NCBI GenBank assembly: GCA_023127905.1
Contig: JAGMEZ010000381.1
Location: 1-6,538, forward strand
Reading direction: 5' to 3'
Source: Caldifarciminota bacterium
GTDB taxonomy: Bacteria; Hydrothermota; E44-bin80
Length of the DNA stretch: 6,538 bases
Part shown: piece after piece, positions 1-5,203 of the stretch
How the letters are laid out: the number at the start of each line of letters is the position of its first letter
Position numbering within the stretch: the stretch's first letter is position 1
Made by a program: the position numbers and the translations under genes
The notes under the pieces: generated by a model
Told to the model about the DNA's origin: nothing
The model's database searches: none
What the model saw: the letters and a program-made list of their open reading frames with translations, nothing else

Positions 1-763
1 GATTATTGCCTATTTCTTCCAAAGTATGTGGTCTCTCATCAGCAAGACCGAAGTAAAGGACCAAAATCTTGTACTCCCTTGGTGTTAATTTTTTTAGTTG
101 TCTTAAAATCTCATCCTTAAAATTTTTCCTGAAAAATATTTCTTCTGGGGAAGGATAACTTTTAGATGAAAGTACATCAAAGAAGTAAAGATTATCTGTT
201 GACTTTATTGGTGCGTCCAAGGAGATGTCCTGTTTAGCCATTGAAATTGCCCTTTTGACTTCCTCTGTTTTTAATGAGAGAGCTTTTGCTATTTCTTCTT
301 CCGTTGGTTCTATACCACCACCTTTATGTTTCAATTTTTCTCTCATTTTTGATATATTTTTTATCTTCTGCTTTTGGTTTAACGGTAATCTCACTATTCT
401 TGTTTGCTCTGCAATTGTTTTTAATATAGCTTGTTTTATCCACCATACAGCGTAAGATATGAAGCGAACCCCCTTTTTTTCATCGAATTTTTTTGCTGCT
501 GTTAAGAGACCAATATTACCTTCGTTAATAAGATCCATAATTGGAACGCTGTAATCCTGATACATCTTTGCAATACTGACAACGAATCTTAAATTTGATT
601 CTACAAGTTTCTCAATTGATTTCTTGCTACCCTTTTTAATTTTTTTAGCAAGTTCGATTTCCTCTTCCCTTGAAATAAGCGGATACTTCTGAATTTCTTT
701 CAGATAAATCGGCAAGGATTCATCAGTATGTTTTTTTTCTAACGAGTCTGAATATTTTTTCAT
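1..763 (-). CDS. Sigma-70 family RNA polymerase sigma factor (RpoD/SigA-like, no region 1.1), 3' end cut by window
   Basis: Core RNA polymerase specificity subunit that recognises -10 and -35 promoter elements. I read 254 codons from ATG at 763 to the window edge. Region 1.2 is about residues 16-45 (LPIYLKEIQKYPLISREEE). Region 2 is about 50-128, with core-binding DLINEGNIGLL (77-87) and region 2.3/2.4 FISYAVWWIKQAIL (101-114), including the melting tryptophans W107 and W108. Region 3 is about 129-195, and region 4.1 starts near 213 (LKKLTPREYKILVLYFGL). The helix-turn-helix of region 4.2 lies beyond the edge, so about 30 residues are probably missing. Region 1.1 is absent, as in Bacteroidota primary sigmas and many group 2 sigmas. 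The residue matching E. coli sigma-70 Q437 is kept (Q111), while T440 is Leu (L114). The RpoH box is not seen. The start lies 11 bp after the htrA stop with no good Shine-Dalgarno sequence (upstream is ATATCTTTTTT), so translation may depend on coupling to htrA. Whether this is the primary or a stress sigma cannot be decided here. Confidence 0.93.
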   Translation of the reverse strand, partial: MKKYSDSLEKKHTDESLPIYLKEIQKYPLISREEEIELAKKIKKGSKKSIEKLVESNLRFVVSIAKMYQDYSVPIMDLINEGNIGLLTAAKKFDEKKGVRFISYAVWWIKQAILKTIAEQTRIVRLPLNQKQKIKNISKMREKLKHKGGGIEPTEEEIAKALSLKTEEVKRAISMAKQDISLDAPIKSTDNLYFFDVLSSKSYPSPEEIFFRKNFKDEILRQLKKLTPREYKILVLYFGLADERPHTLEEIGNN

Positions 764-774
764 AAAAAAGATAT

Positions 775-2241
775 TTATTGCTTGACTGCTACAAAAACAA
801 CATAACCATTCCGTTTCTTTATTTGAAAAGTAATATGTGAGTATTTATCATATGTATTTTTGGCTTTCTTGAAATCATTAAGATCGCGAATATATATGTT
901 TCCGACTCTTTTTATTATGTCTCCTGCTTCAATGGAAGCTTCATCTGCAGAACTATTTGCAGTAACCTTTTTCACAATAACACCGTATTCCTTGGAATCA
1001 GGACTTGTATTCTCGACGCTTAGTCCAAGCCACCCCTCTTCTTTATCATCGGATTTAATAATCTCTGTTTTATCTGGCATTTCACCAATCTTTACTGTAA
1101 GTGTCAGTTCCTCCTTCCCCCTGATTACGAAAATATTCACTCTTTTTTTCGGAGTTATAGATGCAACCATAAGCTTGAATTTGTCTATGTCTTCAACTAT
1201 CTCACCGTTTAATTTTATAATGATATCACCGTCTTTCAATCTTCCTTTTTCTGCCGGGGAACCACTCAGAACCTTTGCAACAATCACACCTTTTGTAATG
1301 TCAAGACCGAGACCTGTTGCAATCTCTGGTGTTAATTCTTGAATAGAAATTCCGAGCCAACCTCTTGTAATTTTCCCCTCTTTAATGAGTTGTTCAGTAA
1401 TGGATTTTACCAGGTTTATTGGTATTGCAAAACCTATACCTACATTTCCTCCACTGGGGCTTGCAATTGCAGTGTTTATTCCAATAACTTCTCCGTTTAT
1501 GTTTACGAGAGGTCCACCACTGTTTCCTGAGTTAATTGCAGCATCTGTCTGAATAAAGTCCTGATATGTTGGGCCATGACTCAACGGGATATGTGTTCTA
1601 CCTTTTGCACTGATAATACCGACTGTCATTGTCTGACTAAAACCAAAAGGGCTACCAAATGCAATTGCCCAGTCACCTATTTCAATTTTATCGGAATCGC
1701 CAAGCCGAGCGAACTGCATTTTGTTTTTTGTATTGATTTTTAGGATTGCGATATCAGTGCTCGGATCGGTTCCAATAACCGTAACTTCGTTACCCTTGAA
1801 AACTGCATTGTCTGAGAGAGTAATGATAATGTTATCTGCTCCTGCAACAACATGGTTGTTTGTGAGAATATAGCCCTTTTCTGAGAATATGATACCGGAA
1901 CCAAGGCTTTTTGCTTTTCTTTCAAGTTCCTGTGGTGTTTTTCCAAAGAATTCCTCAAAAGGGAAATCAAAAAAGGGGGTTCTGATCTTGATTGTCCTCT
2001 CTGCACTAATATTGACAACTACTGGCAGTATCGCCTTTGCAATGGGTGAGAAGGGACTCTTTATTGATACGATAGTTTCTGGGTTGTGATGTGGGAAAAT
2101 ATCCTGAGCAATGATTTCCTCAGTGTTTTTGCCTTGAAAGATATTGATGTTGGAAGCAATCACAAGCCCCATAATGAAAGCCATAATGGCAACGAGTGCA
2201 GTAAATGCCGCACCGGCAATATATCCTCTATTGGTTTTCAT
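775..2241 (-). CDS. degP: HtrA/DegP-family serine protease with two PDZ domains
   Basis: Envelope quality-control protease/chaperone that degrades or holds misfolded exported proteins. Numbering is from the chosen start (488 aa). A hydrophobic N-terminal segment at about 7-29 is a signal peptide or membrane anchor; VIA at its end could be a signal-peptidase site. A Phe-rich loop (PFFDFPFEEFFG, near 90) precedes the trypsin-like domain. The catalytic triad is visible: His130 (TNNHVVAGA), Asp163 (DPSTDIAIL) and Ser241 (INSGNSGGPL). PDZ1 starts at GWLGISIQ (about 294-388) and PDZ2 at GWLGLSVE (about 403-486). The length and order match DegP/DegQ. The longest ORF begins at ATG 2247, but that codon directly abuts GGAG. 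The second ATG at 2241 has AAGGAG six bases upstream and is the better start, giving MKTNRGYIAG. The gene overlaps the end of hspR by 14 bp, so translational coupling is likely, and the sigma gene follows after 11 bp. The family call is secure; DegP versus DegQ/DegS naming is not. Confidence 0.96.
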   Translation of the reverse strand: MKTNRGYIAGAAFTALVAIMAFIMGLVIASNINIFQGKNTEEIIAQDIFPHHNPETIVSIKSPFSPIAKAILPVVVNISAERTIKIRTPFFDFPFEEFFGKTPQELERKAKSLGSGIIFSEKGYILTNNHVVAGADNIIITLSDNAVFKGNEVTVIGTDPSTDIAILKINTKNKMQFARLGDSDKIEIGDWAIAFGSPFGFSQTMTVGIISAKGRTHIPLSHGPTYQDFIQTDAAINSGNSGGPLVNINGEVIGINTAIASPSGGNVGIGFAIPINLVKSITEQLIKEGKITRGWLGISIQELTPEIATGLGLDITKGVIVAKVLSGSPAEKGRLKDGDIIIKLNGEIVEDIDKFKLMVASITPKKRVNIFVIRGKEELTLTVKIGEMPDKTEIIKSDDKEEGWLGLSVENTSPDSKEYGVIVKKVTANSSADEASIEAGDIIKRVGNIYIRDLNDFKKAKNTYDKYSHITFQIKKRNGYVVFVAVKQ

Positions 2242-2509
2242 TATCATCTCCTTTTTTATTGATATTATCGGTCATCTCGAGTATAATCTTTGCTCCTGAA
2301 ATATTCACGCCCCTCTCATGTACAAGGTAACAAACGTATTTTAGTCTTTTGATATCTCGTTCAGAGTATAACCTTCTATTTGAAGGTGTTCTAATAGGAC
2401 ATACTAAACCTTCTCTATCATATATACGTAAAGTCTGGGAATGTATTCCAAGAATTTGTGAGACTATACTAATAGTAAAAAGTGGGGTTTCTTCATTTAT
2501 TTCTTCCAA
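2228..2509 (-). CDS. hspR: MerR-family heat-shock repressor, HspR-like
   Basis: Small DNA-binding regulator of 93 aa. The MerR-type winged helix-turn-helix spans about 10-56: FTISIVSQILGIHSQTLRIY (11-30), then DREGLVCPIRTPSNRRLYSE (31-50) with the wing. VHERGVNISGAKIILEM (63-79) resembles the conserved HspR segment EGVNLAGxKRILEL. HspR proteins in actinobacteria, Deinococcus and Helicobacter repress chaperone genes by binding HAIR inverted repeats. Here hsp20 lies directly upstream and htrA directly downstream, which supports the HspR call over another MerR role. The start is TTG at 2509 with GGAGAG (2523-2518) eight bases upstream; no in-frame ATG is usable. The C-terminal tail is short (DNINKKGDDNENQ), without the longer tail of some HspR proteins. 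No metal-binding cysteine pair typical of metal-sensing MerR proteins is seen. The final codons contain the htrA ribosome site. Autoregulation of the hsp20 promoter is inference. Confidence 0.88.
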   Translation of the reverse strand: MEEINEETPLFTISIVSQILGIHSQTLRIYDREGLVCPIRTPSNRRLYSERDIKRLKYVCYLVHERGVNISGAKIILEMTDNINKKGDDNENQ

Positions 2510-2517
2510 TATTTTAT

Positions 2518-2523
2518 CTCTCC
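2518..2523 (-). promoter_or_regulatory. Ribosome binding site deciding the hspR TTG start
   Basis: Reading the minus strand, GGAGAG lies eight bases before TTG at 2509. The only nearby ATG (2525-2523) is out of frame and opens a three-codon ORF (ATG GAG AGA TAA) that overlaps this site. Confidence 0.65.
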
Positions 2524-2532
2524 ATTTGACGT

Positions 2533-2565
2533 GTAACCCTCATCTTTAACAAGGATGAGGGTTAC
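2533..2565 (-). repeat. Perfect 12-bp inverted repeat (hairpin) between hsp20 and hspR
   Basis: GTAACCCTCATC and its exact reverse complement GATGAGGGTTAC (arms 2533-2544 and 2554-2565) are separated by nine bases. In the minus-strand transcript the hairpin begins five bases after the hsp20 stop and ends nine bases before the hspR ribosome site. There is no U-tract after the stem on this strand, so it does not look like a simple intrinsic terminator. More likely roles are an mRNA-stabilising 3' structure for hsp20, a partial attenuator, or a processing site that lowers hspR output relative to hsp20. It could also be a dispersed palindrome or a protein-binding site. Confidence 0.8.
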
Positions 2566-2570
2566 GTTTC

Positions 2571-3023
2571 TTACTTAACAATTATGCCAATTTCTTTAGA
2601 TTTAGCCTTTTTTGATTTCGGTATAGTTACTGTCAGAATACCTTTTTCATATGTTGCTTTTGCTTTATCTGCTTCTACCTCCGTAGGAATAGATAGTTTT
2701 CTTCTGAATTTACCGTAGCTTCTTTCAATCCGGTGATATGTTTTGTTTTTCTCTTCCTTTTCAAATTTTCTCTCACCCTGAAGCACCAGCTTACCTTCTG
2801 AGACTGTAAGTTTTATATCCTCTTTCTTCATACCAGGCAGTTCAACGTTAAGCTTAATTTCATCTTCTGTTTCCTCAATATCAAGAGCAGGATACCACAA
2901 CCCTTCACGTGTTATCTTCTCAATAGATGATACCTTGAAGAAATTATTAAAAAGATTGTCTATTTCATCCCTTAGAGATGCCATATCGTCAAGTGGTTCC
3001 CATCGTGTTATTCCGAATTTCAA
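2571..3023 (-). CDS. Small heat shock protein, Hsp20/alpha-crystallin family
   Basis: ATP-independent cytoplasmic holdase that binds unfolding proteins and forms large oligomers. From the chosen start it has 150 aa, typical of bacterial class A Hsp20. The N-terminal arm (about 1-43, including LRDEIDNLFNNFF) is followed by the alpha-crystallin domain (about 44-137), with PALDIEETEDEIKLNVELPG (45-64), YGKFRRKLSIP (103-113) and the signature ATYEKGILTVTIP (123-135). The C-terminal I-x-I anchoring motif is IGI at 145-147. The longest ORF starts at GTG 3032, but that codon lies inside the Shine-Dalgarno AGGAGGTGAT and cannot be the start. TTG at 3023 sits eight bases after GGAGG and gives MKFGITRWEPL, the usual style of this family. 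It is the first gene after a strong promoter (-10 at 3082-3087) and is followed by a hairpin and hspR, so heat induction through HspR is plausible. Confidence 0.95.
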   Translation of the reverse strand: MKFGITRWEPLDDMASLRDEIDNLFNNFFKVSSIEKITREGLWYPALDIEETEDEIKLNVELPGMKKEDIKLTVSEGKLVLQGERKFEKEEKNKTYHRIERSYGKFRRKLSIPTEVEADKAKATYEKGILTVTIPKSKKAKSKEIGIIVK

Positions 3024-3031
3024 GCTTATCA

Positions 3032-3036
3032 CCTCC
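3032..3036 (-). promoter_or_regulatory. Strong ribosome binding site deciding the hsp20 TTG start
   Basis: Minus strand AAAAGGAGGTGATAAGCTTG: GGAGG occupies 3036-3032, and TTG at 3023 follows after eight bases. A start at GTG 3032 would overlap this site, so the three extra N-terminal residues of the longest ORF are rejected. Confidence 0.8.
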
Positions 3037-3081
3037 TTTTACAGTTTTAATTAATAACCCCTTCCACTCACATCTACTATC

Positions 3082-3110
3082 AATATAGCAACTATTATTC
3101 ATTTTGTCAA
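3082..3110 (-). promoter_or_regulatory. Sigma-70-type promoter for hsp20 (and probably hspR-htrA-sigma)
   Basis: On the minus strand, -35 TTGACA (3110-3105) is followed by exactly 17 bases and -10 TATATT (3087-3082), preceded by TGC (extended -10). The start site is expected near 3075, leaving about 50 bases of leader before the TTG start of hsp20. The region upstream of -35 is an A/T tract that could serve as an UP element. No further promoter of this quality is seen before hspR, htrA or the sigma gene. Confidence 0.85.
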
Positions 3111-3113
3111 GTA

Positions 3114-3134
3114 TTTGAGTGATATTTTTTTAAG
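3114..3134 (-). promoter_or_regulatory. Candidate HspR operator (HAIR-like), upstream of the hsp20 -35
   Basis: On the minus strand CTTAAAA-N7-ACTCAAA matches the HAIR consensus CTTGAGT-N7-ACTCAAG at 10 of 14 positions with the exact seven-base spacing. The right half is 6/7 and the left half only 4/7. It abuts the -35 box (3105-3110), where a repressor could act. The A/T-rich context makes a partial match cheap, so confidence is low. An additional TGAGTG half-site lies near the start of transcription (3070-3065, minus strand). Confidence 0.35.
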
Positions 3135-3152
3135 AAACTTAAAAAATATTAT

Positions 3153-3446
3153 TCAAGAACTTTTAAGCAAGTTATTAAGCTCTTTCTCGTATTTATTTAA
3201 CTCCTTTTCAAGACATTTAATATTTTTTATTAGTTTTAAGATATTTTTATCCTCTGTAACTGGTTTTTTCCGTTTTCCTGATTTGATAAGATCGAATACC
3301 TTTCCTCCAAGTTCCTCAAAGTTCTGTTTGATCCTTCTATGAGTACCAGCAATGTCGAATTTTAATTTTCCCATTTTTGTTAGTTCATCGGTTTTTTCAA
3401 CTGCAATAATGAATCCTTTCTTTACTTTCTCCCATAATGTTTCCAT
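3153..3446 (-). CDS. Small charged coiled-coil protein of unknown function
   Basis: A 97-aa Lys/Glu-rich soluble protein with no signal peptide or membrane segment. The N-terminal half (METLWEKVKKGFIIAVEKTD, 1-20, then ELTKMGKLKFDIAGTHRRIK to 40) looks helical and amphipathic. NFEELGGKVFDLIKSGKRK (42-60) is a second helix region. From about 68 to 95 (NILKLIKNIKCLEKELNKYE, 68-87, and on) heptad-like leucines suggest a coiled coil. The pattern resembles small uncharacterised bacterial proteins beginning METxWEKxKKG with a GKLKxxI...ELGxxVYxLI core; that is recollection and not a search result, and no function is assigned. The start is ATG 3446 with GGAGG four bases upstream. It has its own strong promoter and is immediately followed by the hsp20 promoter, so it borders the heat-shock block without clearly belonging to it. 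Confidence 0.82.
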   Translation of the reverse strand: METLWEKVKKGFIIAVEKTDELTKMGKLKFDIAGTHRRIKQNFEELGGKVFDLIKSGKRKKPVTEDKNILKLIKNIKCLEKELNKYEKELNNLLKSS

Positions 3447-3477
3447 TAATCCTCCATTTTAATTTCCTAAAAAATTA

Positions 3478-3506
3478 ACTATAGCATATATTATTTTTTT
3501 CGTCAA
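3478..3506 (-). promoter_or_regulatory. Sigma-70-type promoter for the small coiled-coil gene
   Basis: On the minus strand, -35 TTGACG (3506-3501), a spacer of exactly 17 bases, and -10 TATAGT (3483-3478) preceded by TGC (extended -10). Transcription should begin near 3471, about 25 bases before the ATG at 3446. The upstream 3507-3540 region is almost pure A/T and could act as an UP element. Leader detail: ATG GAG GAT TAA (3457-3446) is a three-codon ORF whose stop overlaps the real start as TAATG. Confidence 0.85.
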
Positions 3507-3612
3507 TGCTTTTTTAATAAAAGTAATTAATTAATCAAACAGTACCCAAATTCTATCTCTGCGTTTTCTGTAGTCTCTTTTTCTAACGAAGAATTATCAG
3601 AAAAAGTTCCCG

Positions 3613-5097
3613 TTATGAGGGAAGGATAGGTTTTACAACCTTTGGATAAGTTCCAAACACCTCTTTGTAGATCTCTGGATATTTATCCTTTCCACCTGAG
3701 ACGAGCAACGCAAGAGGCATTTTTCTTTTTGCAAGATTCACCATTTTTCTTGTTTTCTCTCTTATTTCCCACTGTGCATGTTCATCTTCCCTTAATCTTG
3801 AAATATGATAGAGTGCCCGTGCGTTGACAGACAGCAGTACCCTTTTTCTATGCGCATTTGTCAGTATATACTGTGCTGCAAATGGTAACTCTTTCTGCAT
3901 CTGATAGTATAAATCGTTTGTTCTATTTATGATTTCTTCAAATTCTTTCCCCATCCCGGCATCGTGAACAGATTGTGGAATTGTTACTCCAAGTTCAGGA
4001 TTGTATTTTTGTGTGGTAATGGTCGCAAGTCTATGCCGTTTTAACTGGGCAAAACAGGATGCCGATGTAACCAGTGCGAATGTAATATTTATGTATTCAA
4101 ATTCTCTTAGTACAGTGTCGTACAGTTCCATATGCTCGAATGTCTTTTTAATGATCATTCTTTTTTCCTTCTTGTCCATTGATTGTGTCATCTCGAAAGC
4201 TTGATTAAAAGATAAAGTCGAAGAGGAATGTAAGATAGCAGCGATAAGAAAAGAATCAGCATTCCTTGTCCAGTCAACTATGCTTACATCCTCATCCTCC
4301 AGCTTTCTACTCTTCCTTTTTATGTCTTCTATTAGCGTTTGTAATTCAGAATAGGTGTTCCTGTCAAATTCATTCTCTTCATAGAACAGTATAATTGAAG
4401 GTGCTATCTTTTTTATTAACTTGAAAACTATCTTTCCAAATTTCCGTGCTTCATCTAATTCATGAGAAGCGAACCTTCTTAAAAGCAATTCAACATTTCT
4501 CGCATTAATTGTTTCGCCAAGTTGTGTTTTCTGAGACAAGCTGAGGATATAGCGGGCATCTTCATTAGCTTTTAAAGCAATACTCTTCTTTTCCACCTTT
4601 GTTGGTCTCCGTCCGAGTTTTTTTTCTTCATAATTAACAATTTTCCTGTACAGTTTATTATAGAAAATTTTCCCTTTTTGTATTATTTTTCCAAATTTAT
4701 TTAGATACCTACTTTTTGTAATTTCTCCTGGGATTATGAAATCTCCCTTTAATTTTATGTACCGCTGTGATTTCTCCGTATAGGAACATAACCTGAATTT
4801 CTCTATCTCTTCGGTAAGTAATCGGGATACTCCCATTATGTCAAAATTGAAAACTGCATGTTCAGCAACCGAATGATGCCCCATTTCAAAGATGATTTTT
4901 CTATTTGATATTCGTGCTTTCTCGATCTCCTGTTTTGCAATCCTGCGCAGTTCTGATACGGATTTGGAACTTCTGCTAATTCTGGCGTAGGCAGCAGAGA
5001 AAACTTCCGGTGTAAGGGAAATTTTCTCCATTTTATTATACGCAATTTCCTTTAATGTTTCATAATCTACATTAAAGCCCGCGAGTGAAACCTTCAA
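3613..5097 (-). CDS. Tandem ThyX-like (FAD-dependent thymidylate synthase) protein
   Basis: ThyX makes dTMP from dUMP using methylene-tetrahydrofolate, FAD and NADPH; the usual enzyme is a homotetramer of about 220-aa subunits. This 494-aa protein contains two ThyX-like halves. Half 1 (about 1-240) has GHHSVAEHAVFNF (73-85), GVSRLL (89-94), then KFR (100-102) where RHR is expected, followed by a good SYTEKSQRY (105-113). Near its end are NAR (198-200) and R208...R218 with the AQWE part lost. Half 2 (about 320-490) has RHR (354-356) but ATITTQKY instead of the S-x-x-x-x-S stretch, Tyr335 where half 1 has His80, and a complete NAR (425-427) and LREDEHAQWEIR (435-446). Motifs missing in one half are present in the other. 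The start is TTG at 5097 with GGAGG six bases upstream; an in-frame stop lies five codons further up. Proteins of this double length annotated as ThyX exist in other bacteria (recollection). Actual thymidylate synthase activity is likely but unproven. Confidence 0.85.
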   Translation of the reverse strand: MKVSLAGFNVDYETLKEIAYNKMEKISLTPEVFSAAYARISRSSKSVSELRRIAKQEIEKARISNRKIIFEMGHHSVAEHAVFNFDIMGVSRLLTEEIEKFRLCSYTEKSQRYIKLKGDFIIPGEITKSRYLNKFGKIIQKGKIFYNKLYRKIVNYEEKKLGRRPTKVEKKSIALKANEDARYILSLSQKTQLGETINARNVELLLRRFASHELDEARKFGKIVFKLIKKIAPSIILFYEENEFDRNTYSELQTLIEDIKRKSRKLEDEDVSIVDWTRNADSFLIAAILHSSSTLSFNQAFEMTQSMDKKEKRMIIKKTFEHMELYDTVLREFEYINITFALVTSASCFAQLKRHRLATITTQKYNPELGVTIPQSVHDAGMGKEFEEIINRTNDLYYQMQKELPFAAQYILTNAHRKRVLLSVNARALYHISRLREDEHAQWEIREKTRKMVNLAKRKMPLALLVSGGKDKYPEIYKEVFGTYPKVVKPILPS

Positions 5098-5203
5098 TGC
5101 TATCCTCCGTCATCCATCTTTGATTTTTACATTTTCCTTTTCTTATCTGTCTCTCTATTTCTCCGATGCTCCCACTCTCCCTTTCCCACAAACTCCTAAA
5201 AGT
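5098..5203 (-). other. Purine-rich spacer between the nitroreductase and ThyX-like genes
   Basis: This 106-bp spacer reads as a long purine-rich tract on the transcribed sense (for example GGGAAAGGGAGAGTGGGAG) and ends with GGAGG, the ribosome site for the TTG start at 5097. I see no TTGACA/TATAAT pair, no hairpin with a U-tract and no ORF. Readthrough from the nitroreductase gene is therefore the simplest reading. Confidence 0.5.

Noticed and set aside
225..455. Plus-strand ORF of 76 codons
   Set aside because: Antisense to conserved sigma regions 2 and 3; no ribosome site or motif.
860..1342. Plus-strand ORF of 160 codons antisense to htrA
   Set aside because: It lies fully inside the protease gene on the opposite strand, has Ser/Phe/Pro-rich low-complexity composition typical of an antisense shadow, and shows no motif.
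1740..2018. Minus-strand 92-codon ORF in another frame within htrA
   Set aside because: The htrA frame across this stretch carries the catalytic His and Asp motifs; the alternative frame has none.
3065..3121. CIRCE element (HrcA site) at the hsp20 promoter
   Set aside because: CACTC and GAGTG halves are present, but they are separated by about 45 bases and not 9, and the outer bases match only partly.
3122..3149. Intrinsic terminator after the small coiled-coil gene
   Set aside because: The inverted repeat (TTTTTTAAG-AAA-CTTAAAAAA) is made almost only of A/T pairs and is not followed by a U-tract on the minus strand; it is better read as an A/T-rich promoter upstream region.
3577..3606. Terminator hairpin after the ThyX-like gene
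   Set aside because: CTTTTTCT/AGAAAAAG is an 8-bp weak stem with a 14-base loop and no U-tract, so it is not convincing.
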